NCBI GenBank assembly: GCA_037349105.1
Contig: JAYJMM010000102.1
Span: 3,596,001-3,660,000 of the forward strand
Reading direction: 5' to 3'
DNA length: 64,000 nucleotides
Source: Limnomonas spitsbergensis
Taxonomy: Eukaryota > Chlorophyta > Chlorophyceae > Chlamydomonadales
Shown here: piece after piece, positions 1-10,047 of the stretch
Position numbering within the stretch: position 1 is the first letter of the stretch
Layout of the letters: the number at the start of each line of letters is the position of its first letter
Translations under genes and position numbers: made by a program
Notes under the pieces: generated by a model
Databases searched by the model: none
The model's input: the letters and a program-made list of their open reading frames with translations, nothing else
What the model was told of the DNA's origin: nothing

Positions 1-502
1 ATCCAGCAGTTGCTGCCAAAGGTGCTGTCCAGGGCAAGAGGTCGTCCATCGCCATACTTAATGGCCATCTTCATCATGAAGGGCATCTGGATCCCCAAGA
101 TGAAGGGCTGCATCTCCTTGGCTGGCTGTCCTGAGTTGGCAGGCTGTGCCTCCATCTTCTGCTGCTGATAGATGAACACAAGCTCTGGGTTTTCATGGAC
201 CCAGTTGTCCACAGCCACAGCATCTGACAGCTCGGACCGCCAGTTCCCCAAGGCATGTAGCTCCCGCATGTTATCCACGTCGTTCCTTGAAACGAACCAG
301 TCGCGAGGAAATCCTGTTGAATCAAGGCTTCAGCAGCCATCTCAGCATCATCCACCAGCAGCTTGGCTGCCCTCTGTGTAGCAAGTGCATCAGCTGCTCG
401 ACTCTCTGGCTAGGAAGCATCCTTGGCTGCATGGAGATCCTCCTCTGTCAAGATATTCTGCTCCAGGATGACACGATGCAACAGCCACTGGTGAACGACT
501 GA
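1..502 (-). pseudogene. MULE-like transposase fragment, broken, runs off left edge
   Basis: Read on the minus strand, this gives a helical segment, then a stretch containing ILGIQMPFM and, at the window edge, LDSTFGSN. That DxTF-type motif resembles the region around the first catalytic aspartate of Mutator-like (MULE) transposases. The frame is interrupted by a TAG at 410-412 and by a frame change near 302-306, so this copy is probably dead, unless the frame change hides an intron. A possible splice acceptor lies near 500. The rest of the domain would lie left of position 1. The family call rests on motif resemblance only; a FAR1/SWIM-type domesticated relative is an alternative. Confidence 0.42.
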
Positions 503-1619
503 AAGGGAGTGTGCAGAGGAGCATGAAGGAAGAGTGAGATACATTACTTATCTTGGGTCCTTCAGCTACAAATCAGCTGTGTCACGATCTACGGCCAAGT
601 TTTTCATAATGAAGCAAACCCTTCTGCTAGGGCCACTGGCTGTTACCCACCTGCTACAATCCCTGCATAGCTTGCTTCAGGGTGCTCCTGCATATGCAGC
701 ATAGCTATCCGCCTGCACTCAATGGAGAGGAAGGGCTGCAATCTGTGCCGCAAAGTAGCACCGGATGTGCTCTGGTCCATGACAGATGCACGATGCTGAG
801 TTAGTGTGCTCTAGCTGGTACCACCTGGCTGTTGCTGTGCCTTCGTGTTTTTGCGGTAGCGTCTGTTCCACCGTCAGGCGGTACTGACAGCCGACCTTGA
901 TGCCTTCGCCTGCCTTGACCTTGGAGCGTCGCTCTCCGCCGGGACCAGCTAGGTCTGTGGCCTGCATCCTCGCGGTATCGTCTTCAGGCCCAAATTGACA
1001 CCCGCATGCATGAGGGAAGTAGGGAACGACTGTCAAATAAATTGTGCTGATTGTCGACAGCCTGCTGTAGATTTGATTTGCCTTCCCTCGGGTATCGATT
1101 AATTATTTCTTTTGATGCTGCCTTCGGGGCAAAATCAGTTGTTTAATGCCCTCTGGTCAGAATCTTTTGTTTAATCCGTTCCCTCGGCACTGAAATTCGC
1201 TTAAGAGCAGTGTTTAAAGCCTCACAGCTGCCATGTATTACATTCAGATCAACAACCGAAATCAACAGAAAAACAATTATCGAGGGACACTCAACAACAC
1301 TGATGACCCTCAACATGGTGCCGGTACAACATGCAGGCCTCCCATCGATGTCTATGTAGATATAGTAGCGGCACCGCCAAAACAGATTAGCAGCCATTGA
1401 AGACACACTTAAGAGCACCCCTTGCCCTTTCTCACACCCCCCTCAGACACTGCTGTGAGCCCCTGTGTATCTAGCTCTTTCAGCAGCCAACCCTCTATTG
1501 CGCGTGCCCTTTCGTAAGCAGTGGGTGTTGGCCCCAGCCCAGGCTCCTCAGCCATCATGAAAGCTGGGTTCATGTCAAGCTGGCCTTTCAAGGGGGGCAC
1601 GATCCCCAAGGGAGCATAT
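503..1619. other. Intergenic, no feature recognised
   Basis: I see only short open frames here, with no domain-like composition and no consistent splice pattern. Nothing is claimed. Confidence 0.5.
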
Positions 1620-1895
1620 CAGATGAGAGGTCGAAAGTCTGAAACCAGGGGGCCATCACATGAGATCGAAATAAAAACGCATGTCACAAGAGATATCGAA
1701 ATGAGAGGGCTGACCAGATGAGAGATTGAAACCAGAAGGCCATCACATGATATCGAAATAAGAACACATGTCAGAGGAGAGATCGAAACCAGAAGGACAT
1801 CACATGAGATCGAAATAATAAGAACACAAGTCAGAAGAGAGATCGAAATAAGAGGGCTGACCAGATGAGAGATCGAAACTAGAAGGCCATCATGC
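1620..1895. repeat. Imperfect tandem repeat
   Basis: Units of roughly 60-70 bp repeat about four times. They share the elements GAGATCGAAA, AGAGGGCTGACCAGATGAGA and ACCAGAAGGCCATCACATGA in recurring order. The units differ by small indels, so this is an older minisatellite. No coding frame spans it. Confidence 0.7.
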
Positions 1896-3268
1896 TAAAT
1901 CTCGAACGTGCAGCCTCTTGACGAACAGCGCTTGATAGCTTGGGTCTTGTACCGGTACGTGAAAAAATGCGGTACCCGTTGTACCAGACGTCAAATGAAC
2001 GGCGACAGGCGGTGGCGACAGGGGCCTCGAGGACAGGGATATTCGATATTATTAATATTAAATATTCGCGCCCCTCACCCCAAATAATGAATATTTGATG
2101 TATCCCTCGGACATAACCCTCACCCCCAAACAACATGAATTATGAGGGAAGGCTAACCGAATCTACGGTAGCTACAGAGGTAACAAAAGGTCAAAAGGAG
2201 TAAACATGCATGCATACATTAGCTGCTCATTTGATTGTCAAGTTGCTATGCGGCCTGCTGATCTTGCATGCATCCCTCACTCGTAGGTCCTCCTGGAAAC
2301 TCCTGAGGTTTCCCTTTCTTTTCAACTTTTTGAAAGAGTTTGCAGCACGCAATTGGCTTGCTCCCCCAGGATGAGGTCAGCGACTCGACACATAGGCAGT
2401 TTGCCCTCAATGAAATTCCTGCCCCTATAAACACCGTTGATCTGACGAACATCCGCAGAGGTAAGCATGCCATCTGGCAGCGCATTCATTGCAGCAGCAC
2501 CGATCGTTTATCAGCAGTCGATTATAGCGGCATTTGGAAATCGCCGTCGCAAAACTCGCATCGGGTGGGCACTGGCTAGGCACAACGACTCTGCCTTGGT
2601 GATAAAAACCGCCAGCAGGCGAGGTATCGTACATTATCACTGAGATCACACTGCTTGGACGTTTTTCTGTCTAGGAAATACGCGCGGCCGTTAGAACGTG
2701 TGTGGGATGGTTTAAAAAACATAAGGATTCCAGCCACAAACTTCAAAACACTCTCATACCAAAGCACTTAATGGTGTGGGGAGCAAATACTTTAAAATTG
2801 GTTGTTGGCGCAATGGTTGTATGGCTTGTGTCGCATTTACCAACTGATTGCGGCTGGCAGTGGGTGTGGGGACATACGCTCGGCACCACATGTCCTTGAC
2901 CTGACTCGTCCCACACACAATGGAGCCAACCCGATTGCACCCCCCCTCCCTCTGTACAGTTGAGGATCGTCGCGGCCTACGTCAGAGGCTTGAACATCCT
3001 AACCTTAACCAAAGAGGCAATGATCAAGGGCATCGGCGGCGGCGGTGAAAGGGACGGCTGGAGGCGGACATGGAAATGTGAAGGGTTAAAGAGAATGGCA
3101 AAGTGGTTTTAGTGAGCAAACCTTGGCCTACCGTTAGCCGAGGCAGGTCTGACTCCATACAAATGGATGTAACCTTTACTATCTGTGGGGCTAAGTGGTT
3201 GTCCGCTCTGTTGGGAGGATAGCCCTTCCAGCGGTGTGCAGTTCTGCTCTACCTTTCCACATACTACA
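1896..3268. other. Intergenic, AT-rich patches
   Basis: No gene recognised. It contains a short AT-rich stretch near 2035-2110 and one copy of the palindrome TACCGGTA (1950-1957). The last four bases (3265-3268, TACA) are the left target duplication of the adjoining retroelement. Confidence 0.5.
3265..3268. repeat. Target-site duplication, left copy (TACA)
   Basis: TACA directly precedes the TGTC start of the terminal repeat. The same four bases follow the GACA end at 22238-22241. This marks the whole 3269-22237 block as one insertion by a DDE-type integrase. Confidence 0.75.
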
Positions 3269-4128
3269 TGTCGCACCATAAAGCAGTAACTGCAATACTA
3301 TGGTAAATACCGTAAACTCCGGTTAGGGCACCTTAGAGAGGTGTCCTCTACTCACAAACACGGTACATCACCGTACACTCATGCTCCTTGTACTTCAGAC
3401 AAGAGCGTGTTAACAAGATAACGATAACTGGAAGTCCCTAACTGGATGTCTCTGCCTAGAAGTCTCCGTCTCGTGGGTACCGCCCCTACTACTTTACTCG
3501 CGATGTGCGCTTCAGGTCCGTGGCGGACTTCTTTCCTCACGACAGTGATGGACGCCTACGGGCAGGCTCAGTGACTCTTCACTGGCTGCGAGTGCTCAAC
3601 GAGTTAAGCAGCTAACTGGTTATTTGTATGTATAGCAATTGACTTAGGTAGCGTAGGCCTTCTGGCCGTCTGGGCGCGATCCAGCTGGGCTATGTTAAGG
3701 GCACTTACCGCGCGTCTCGCGGTGAGGGTGACGGGACGTAGACTGCGTACTTCTTCTTTTGCAGGGTCTCGGCTCTCTTACTGGGGTACTTGTCTCCAGC
3801 TATCTCAGCTGAGGCTGAGCTAGTCTTGACTCGGGTTAAGGTACTGACTTAAGTGAAAGCTGCAGGTCTCGAAGACGGCCGGTGCTTGTTACAAATAGAG
3901 GTCTGTCCTTTAGAAAGGGACGAAGTAACTAGTTTAGGCAACTGCCGGGATACAGGGACCCGGCAGGCCCAATTCAGAGTACGGTAGAACCTGTCAAATC
4001 TCCCTGCGTAAGCGGGTTTCTAGGTCTCAGCTCAAACCCGGAGACTCCGCAGAGAAGCTGCGGAGGTCCCGAGGCCGCCAACTGCGGTCTAAACGGTTCT
4101 GTCACGTATACTGTAATATACTGTGACA
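3269..4128 (-). repeat. Complete terminal repeat unit (A+B)
   Basis: An 860-bp unit starting TGTCGCACC and ending TACTGTGACA. Part A (3269-3501) recurs at 4131-4363 and part B (3499-4128) at 21608-22237. The last 29 bp (4100-4128) can form a hairpin with arms TGTCACGTATA and TATAC-T-GTGACA. In element orientation this is the distal a2-b2 pair at the 3' end. Confidence 0.9.
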
Positions 4129-4130
4129 GC

Positions 4131-4363
4131 TGTCGCACCATAAAGCAGTAACTGCAATACTATGGTAAATACCGTAAACTCCGGTTAGGGCACCTTAGAG
4201 AGGTGTCCTCTACTCACAAACACGGTACATCACCGTACACTCATGCTCCTTGTACTTCAGACAAGAGCGTGTTAACAAGATAACGATAACTGGAAGTCCC
4301 TAACTGGATGTCTCTGCCTAGAAGTCTCCGTCTCGTGGGTACCGCCCCTATTACTTTACTCGC
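4131..4363 (-). repeat. Partial terminal repeat, A part
   Basis: It matches 3269-3501 at offset 862 with a single observed difference near 3491. It is separated from the complete unit by the dinucleotide GC (4129-4130). The match stops abruptly at 4363, where the polypurine tract begins. In element orientation this is b1, directly downstream of the internal region. Confidence 0.9.
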
Positions 4364-4377
4364 CCCCCGCTCCCCAG
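4364..4377 (-). promoter_or_regulatory. Polypurine tract (plus-strand priming site)
   Basis: On the minus strand this reads TGGGGAGCGGGGGG and directly abuts the repeat. In LTR retrotransposons such a tract primes plus-strand DNA synthesis and sets the upstream edge of the 3' LTR. Here it abuts the b part, not the TG end, so the priming-defined repeat (b-GC-a, 4363 to 3499) is permuted relative to the TG...CA unit. The function is inferred from position and composition. Confidence 0.6.
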
Positions 4378-5027
4378 CGTTAAGCCCTCCAGGCATGCGC
4401 GGGGAGCCGGAAAAGGGGTAATACTGAAAGAACTTCTGGAAAAATATGTACGTAGAAGCTCAAATCATCTTCCGCAAATCTGCCTGGTTCAGGCCTTCTT
4501 CAATCAGAACTAAAAAAAATCCACCGAGTTTCAGCTGAAGCGCAATGCGCAGAATCCTACAAATTCAAGCTGTTCAGCCCACTACTGGCTATCAAACAGA
4601 GAAATTTCAAAGTTATCAGGTCAAGCTAAGAATAACCGCTGCTCTCGCCCCACTGCGCCATAGCCGCCTGGTCTTCACTGGCCACAGGAAATGTGCGCCG
4701 TAGCAGCGTGATGTGCTCCCTACTGTGGTATCATTGCCCGAGTTGACTAATTCTCCTCGCTCATCATCGTCATAACATATGTACTACCGTAGCCTTGCTG
4801 CTATGGTGTTTTGAGAAACAAATTTTCACTATGCTGCTGCGATAGCTTTAACTCCACTCCTGCATCTTCCGTCTTCGGTCTGCTGGCTGCCGGCCCACTG
4901 CCTGCCGGGTACTAGGACAAGCCGCGCTGCGTCTGCATTTCTGCTCTGTAGGCGCCTGCCCGCTCCTTGCCAGTTACGGCGTGGGTGACGTCACGTGCTC
5001 AGCGGCCTTGCCGCTCTGGGCTCGGCC
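4378..5027 (-). other. 3' untranslated part of the retroelement
   Basis: 650 bp between the integrase stop codon and the polypurine tract. No ORF or recognisable domain. No match to the 5' leader (20902-21607) was found by eye. Confidence 0.6.
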
Positions 5028-7039
5028 TTAGGTCTCGGTAAGCTCCTCAAGGGCTGACTCCTCTTCTTCCCTTGCTGCTTCCTTGGCCACCTTAGCCCTT
5101 CTTGTAACTGCTCTCGGGGTGACATTGGCCTCTCCCCGGCCAGTGGTGTACGAGATGTCGTACAACCCGTTCGCCATTGGTCTTGCGATGCCCTGCTCCA
5201 TTTGCCTTGTTGCTGGGTTGGTGGCCATGACTTCCACCTCAGGCCTGTCCATGACGTTGGCCTCCTGGGCTGTCCTGGCAGCCGCTCTGGCTGCTGGGCT
5301 CGGCCGCCCCTGGACCTGCAAACTGCGATCCTCTGTAGCGGGCCCTGCTCTCGCAGCGGGCCCAGCCCCCTTGTCCTCAGGTGTGCATTGTGGGCACACC
5401 CACTCGCCCTCAGGCACCTTCTCGAGTGCTGGCACCAAGCAATCCATGTGCCAACCTGTGTTGCAGGCATCACACAAAAGCATCACCTCTCCGCGATCAG
5501 GCAGCTGGCACACCTCGCATGACAGGCTGTTATTGGGTCTGGTTCCACTGAAATCCACCACTCCCCTGAGGTTGGGCAAGTGGCATGGAGAACAATTGAC
5601 AGCATTCTCTGTTACGGTGAGGCCATCTGCCCCCCCCAACACCAAGGTTCCCGTCGCCCCCAGCGTTTTTACTCTTAGGATCTCAGGCCTGGCCTTGGGA
5701 TCGAGGCTGCGTCGCTCTGATGAATACTTCACATACACGTAATCTCCCTCTGCAAAACGCCTGACCTGGGGGACATACCCTCCCCCACGAATGCGTGCAT
5801 ATCGCAGCTTGTCGCGGTGCTGCGCAATTTTCAGATGCTCACCCGCGACTGGCAGTGCCTCTTTGATCCTGGCCACTCTGGCCAAGAGCAGGTCTGCTGC
5901 CTCCTCTGCTGTTGCCACCTTGGCTGTGCTCCAGAGGTCCGCCCCCACTCTGGAGGGGAAGGTGGGTCTCTGCCCGAACAGCACCTCGTACGGCGCCATG
6001 CGCGTGGCCTGCTGCGGCGAGCATCGGAAGCCTAGGGCTACCCAGGGCACCATCTTGTCCCAGGACTCGTCGCTGCTGCCCTCCTCGCAGCACTTGCGCA
6101 GGCCTGCCTTGAGTGTCTGGACAGCCCTCTCTGATAGCCCGTCTGCCTGGGGGTGGTTGGCAGAAGTAGTGCGGTGGTCAATGAAGCAGTCCAACAACAT
6201 GTCCTGAAATTCACCCTGGAACTCTGTTCCCTGATCTGTCACCACTTCTGCGCATCCCCCGAATCGTGCAACAACATTTTGAAAGAATGCCAAGGCCGTC
6301 ACATCAGACGCCTTGCTTGGAATGGGGATCAACTCCACCCATTTGGAGTAATGCTCCACACACACCATCACAAACCGATTGCCTCTGGAAGTGGTTGTGA
6401 ATGGACCACACAGGTCCACTCCCCACCGGAAAAACAACCCCTCAATGGGTAGCGGGTGCAGGTTGGGCTGTATATGATTGAATGTGGACGCCCTGGCCCT
6501 GTCACACACACCACATTCCTGCACTGCCTTCTTGACTGCTGCTCTGAGCCCCCGCCACCAATGCTGCTGCATGACCATGAAGGCCGTGCGGTGGCTGCCA
6601 AAATGGCCCGTACCGGCATGGGCTGTCTGGATCACTGCAAGCCTGTCCTCTGGCCTGGGCACCACACAACGTCTACCGTCAGGCATGAGTCTCATCAGTA
6701 CTCCTCCCCTCTCTGATTCCCACTGGAATGGCGCCGCTCTGCGCTGTATTCTGGTCTGTTCTCCTAGCTCTGTTCCCTGAACATATGTCTTCTCACGGAG
6801 AAACCTCAATACAGGTTCATCTGCCCACACATCAACCCTGACCGATGGTCCTGCAGGGCATCCTGGCGGGTCCTTCTCACCCTCTGTGTCCCTGGTCACC
6901 TTGATTTCAATATCCACTTGTTCCTCAGGTGTGTTCCCACCTGGTTCCTGTGCCGCGTCGGCCCAGTCTGCCGCAGCTGATTCTCCCAGGCACTGCCTGT
7001 ATGACGCGGCCACTTCTCCGCTGCCAGAGCATGCGTTTC
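5028..7039 (-). CDS. DDE integrase with C-terminal PHD finger
   Basis: Inserts the cDNA into the host genome. Residues are counted from the codon at 7013. An HHCC zinc-binding region (HAGTGHFGSH ... CGVC) lies near residues 130-170. The catalytic core has the first Asp in GVDLCGPF, the second in VTDQGTEF and the Glu in DGLSERAVQ. An SH3-like segment (FAEGDYVYVKY) follows, then a C4HC3 PHD finger at 5386-5523 (CEVC ... CDAC ... GWHMDC ... CPQC) in the place where chromoviruses carry a chromodomain. The Lys/Glu-rich tail ends at a stop at 5028. The frame continues upstream of 7013 to about 7039. It is offset from the RT-methyltransferase frame, with which it overlaps, so expression needs a frameshift or splicing. 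All catalytic residues are present. Chromatin targeting through the PHD finger is inferred. Confidence 0.92.
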
Positions 7040-10000
7040 CTGCAGTAGCAAGGGCATAGTGCGTGGCTGGACATTAAAGTTGCACCCAGCACTGGGTCCC
7101 TGTCCTGGCCTGGCAGCCTTGCTCTGCGCTTCAATTCCTCTGGTATGATTTTAGCACACTCAAGTGCCACATTGAGCCATGCTCCTAGTGCCCACGAATC
7201 CATGCACCTGCCCAAGGCTGCCCTCCTGGCTGCCTCTGGGAAGTCTGGGCGCGGCAATGTGGACCCCACAGCGTACCCCATGGCTCGTTCACGCTCGTTT
7301 GCATTGGGCTCTTGCAAGTCCCCCATGGGTCTGTACACCATCCCATTTTGCCCGTTCCGAAAAGAATATGATGAGGGCGTGGCCATCAAACACGGCAGCA
7401 CCTTCCTGGGCTGGCCTGTTACGTTGATGCGGTACCCCCCATTGTCCGGACATGAGACTACCTGGGCCTTGCTGCCCTTGTCCAGAATGTCGTCTACTAT
7501 CCCCTCGTGGGGTCTGGTCGACGCACGAATCACAAACTCAATATCTGCTGCAGGGGCGATATTCCCCCAATAGTTGCGGGTGCGGTGGGCGTAAGACCCC
7601 ACCTGCGCTGCGTCAAACAACGCCGGTGTTCCCAGAATCCTGCACACCTCCTGAAAAGCCTCAACACTGGCCTTCACACTTTTCTGATTCAACTGCATTG
7701 CCACATTCTCAATCAGGTACGCTGGCGGCCTAGGCCCCTGCAGGAACTGTAGTGTACCCAACAGCTTGACTAACGGGAAGAAAGACTTGCTTCTCTCTCC
7801 CTCGAGCCCACGCCCCTTGCCTGCCGACGAGAGGTCCTGGCACTCCCAGCCTGCTACCATGAACCACTGGCGCCCATCCTGGGCGCCCGCCTCCTGGAGG
7901 TGCTCCGCCGTAATGGCATACACATCTTGGGGCAACGCTCTGAACGCCTTATCAAACGCTTTGACCGGGAACAACGGAGGGTATCTCCTGTGCAACTGCA
8001 CCAGGCGACCCCCTGCGATCTCTCTGACTTCCTCACTGATATCAGCATACAAGTACTGCACCACTGGGATACCCGCCCTGAGCACCATTTCCAGCCCTGA
8101 GCACATACCTCCAAAGGGCTCGAAAAGGACGACTCCCTCGGTCTCCATGGCCCGCACAGCCCCACTCGACAGGCAAGCTGTGTCCAGGCCTGCATGTAAA
8201 TGAGGGGGCGTCACCCGAGGCAGGTCAGCAAGAACATCACTGATCATTGTCCTGGCCCGCTCCCTGTTGCTGAATGCCTGTTCTGCTGTACTGACAGGCT
8301 GCGCCTGCTCATCATCGTCAGTGGCGGCAGAGGATATCTCCTGCCCCACCGGCGCTGTCACGCAAGCTGCCTCTGCAGCTCGCAGTATCTGTACTCTTCT
8401 TCTGCCCTCCTGTGCCATGCGCACCATCTGGTCTGCATGCCACTGGTTCACTCTGCCCAACCCCGTGAGTAAAGCTACTTGCTTCCCACCTGCCTCCTCC
8501 TGGACTGACGGCTCGGGAGCGGCTGTATCAAGCCTGGCCCCCGTGCGGTCAGCTGAGGATGGGAGTGGCGATCTGGACGGGATGTCCGCATTCTGGTGGC
8601 ATGCCCCTGAGCGGTGGACAATGGTAATGTCCAGCTCTTGAAGCATGAGAGCCCACCTAGCGTGCTGGCCCACCAACGTCTGATTGTCCATGAGGTAAGT
8701 GAGCGGCTCATGGTCAGTGATGAGATGCACCTTGCACCCAAACAGCATGTGGCGGTATGTGCGTGCTGCATACACTGCGGCCAGCATCTCCCCCTGGAAC
8801 GAGGAATAGTTCCTCTCGCTCTTGTTCAGGGATCTGGACGTGCATGCCACCATATACTCCCGCCCGCTGTCATCACACTGCCCTAGCACGGTGCCTATGC
8901 CTTGCTTAGAGAAATCTGTGTACAGCAAGAACGGCCTTGGCGGCCCCTTGCCGTCTGGCCCTGTCCCACTGTAATCTGGTCTGCGCAGGACTCTTCCTCC
9001 CTCGCACATCTCTGTTTTGATCAACTGGAACGCCTGCGACTGCTCTGGTCCCCACACAAACGGGACCCCCTTGACCAGCAATGCGTTGATGCATGCCGCC
9101 TTTTTCGAGAAATCCGGGACGTAGCACCGGTAGAAATTCAAGAATCCCATGACCTCCTGAATGTTTTTCACCGATGTGGGCTCTGGCAGCGCCATAACCG
9201 CTGCTATCTTGGCTGCGTGCGGCGTGAGCCCCTGGGCCGACACATTGTGACCCAGGTACTCTACTGTTGCACACCCAAACAGGGACTTGTCGGGGTGCGC
9301 CCTTAATCCTACACTGTGGAGCATGTCTAACATCAGCTCCACATGCCTGATGTGTTCTGCCGGTGTGTCACTGTACACTAGCAGATCGTCAATGAATGCC
9401 ACGCAGAACGCACTCAGGCCTGCCCTGGCAATCTCCTCTTCCATCATACGCTGAAAGAAGGGAGGTCCATTGCGCAGACCGAAGTTGAGCTTTGTGTACA
9501 TCCAAAGCTCAGGTCCCATCCAGAAAGCTGTCTTAGGCTGGTCCTCGACCTTTATAGGGATCTGCATGAACCCCGACCGGAGATCAACCTTGCTGAATAT
9601 CTTGGCAGTTCCCAGGTTCTGAAAAATAGTCTCCATCCTGGGGATTGCAAACTCCTGCTTAGCCGTACGCAGGTTTAACCTGCGCATATCGTGCGCTATC
9701 CGGTGGTCAGTCCACTCCCCAGTCTCAGCACTCTTCTTGGCTGCTACTACTGAGTTGGCCGCAAACTTGATAGGCCCCCCCTGGGGTACTTTGACGATGA
9801 TACCTGCCTGTATCATTGGCTGGCACTTTTCTTTAAAAATGGCTGCTTTGGGTGGCGGCATGTCCCTGGACTTCTGAAAGCACGAACTGACCTCGTCTTC
9901 TAAAGCCAGCGTAAACTCACCCTGCGTGCCGCAGTAGCCTGGTAGATCCTCCATGGAGTAAGCGAACGCTCCTTGGCGATCCCTGAGGCTCTGCTCCAGG

Positions 10001-10044
10001 CTCTCCTGCTGTTCCGCAGTGAAGTCGGGGTGCTGGCCCAGCAG
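6925..10044 (-). CDS. Pol: reverse transcriptase, RNase H, cytosine-C5 DNA methyltransferase
   Basis: The frame is open from just after the UGA at 10045. Residues are counted from the Met at 9954. The RT domain is at about 20-250, with KVDLRSGF and the catalytic FIDDLLVYS near 186. RNase H is at about 340-465 (LLYTDFSKQG, QGEMLAAVYAA, ITDHEPLTYL). After a linker comes a C5-methyltransferase at about 585-930: SAM-binding motif I (LFEPFGGMCSGLEM, ~608), motif IV with the catalytic Cys (GWECQDLSSAGKG, ~702; the usual Pro before Cys is Glu), motif VI (ENVAM, ~748), an Arg motif (HRTRNYWGN, ~785), and a C-terminal NANERERAMGY plus LGRCMDSWALG block. The YWGN and LGR blocks recall Dnmt3-like enzymes, while motif IV recalls prokaryotic enzymes. 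RT, RNase H and methyltransferase lie in one unbroken frame. The last ~40 residues before 6925 are probably out of the functional frame. Confidence 0.92.
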   Translation of the reverse strand: MLGQHPDFTAEQQESLEQSLRDRQGAFAYSMEDLPGYCGTQGEFTLALEDEVSSCFQKSRDMPPPKAAIFKEKCQPMIQAGIIVKVPQGGPIKFAANSVVAAKKSAETGEWTDHRIAHDMRRLNLRTAKQEFAIPRMETIFQNLGTAKIFSKVDLRSGFMQIPIKVEDQPKTAFWMGPELWMYTKLNFGLRNGPPFFQRMMEEEIARAGLSAFCVAFIDDLLVYSDTPAEHIRHVELMLDMLHSVGLRAHPDKSLFGCATVEYLGHNVSAQGLTPHAAKIAAVMALPEPTSVKNIQEVMGFLNFYRCYVPDFSKKAACINALLVKGVPFVWGPEQSQAFQLIKTEMCEGGRVLRRPDYSGTGPDGKGPPRPFLLYTDFSKQGIGTVLGQCDDSGREYMVACTSRSLNKSERNYSSFQGEMLAAVYAARTYRHMLFGCKVHLITDHEPLTYLMDNQTLVGQHARWALMLQELDITIVHRSGACHQNADIPSRSPLPSSADRTGARLDTAAPEPSVQEEAGGKQVALLTGLGRVNQWHADQMVRMAQEGRRRVQILRAAEAACVTAPVGQEISSAATDDDEQAQPVSTAEQAFSNRERARTMISDVLADLPRVTPPHLHAGLDTACLSSGAVRAMETEGVVLFEPFGGMCSGLEMVLRAGIPVVQYLYADISEEVREIAGGRLVQLHRRYPPLFPVKAFDKAFRALPQDVYAITAEHLQEAGAQDGRQWFMVAGWECQDLSSAGKGRGLEGERSKSFFPLVKLLGTLQFLQGPRPPAYLIENVAMQLNQKSVKASVEAFQEVCRILGTPALFDAAQVGSYAHRTRNYWGNIAPAADIEFVIRASTRPHEGIVDDILDKGSKAQVVSCPDNGGYRINVTGQPRKVLPCLMATPSSYSFRNGQNGMVYRPMGDLQEPNANERERAMGYAVGSTLPRPDFPEAARRAALGRCMDSWALGAWLNVALECAKIIPEELKRRARLPGQDRDPVLGATLMSSHALCPCYCRKRMLWQRRSGRVIQAVPGRISCGRLGRRGTGTRWEHT

Positions 10045-10047
10045 TCA
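10045..10047 (-). promoter_or_regulatory. In-frame UGA between ORF3 and Pol (possible readthrough)
   Basis: ORF3 ends with TGA followed by CTG, and the same frame then stays open through to RT, with no other stop. UGA followed by C is a leaky context, and gammaretroviruses use stop-codon readthrough between gag and pol. Readthrough here is inferred. A single point mutation in this copy is the alternative. Confidence 0.5.

Noticed and set aside
5083..5742. 219-residue plus-strand ORF opposite the integrase
   Set aside because: It is a shadow frame of the GC-rich minus-strand integrase gene, which has clear catalytic motifs. The same holds for other plus ORFs across 5000-20900.
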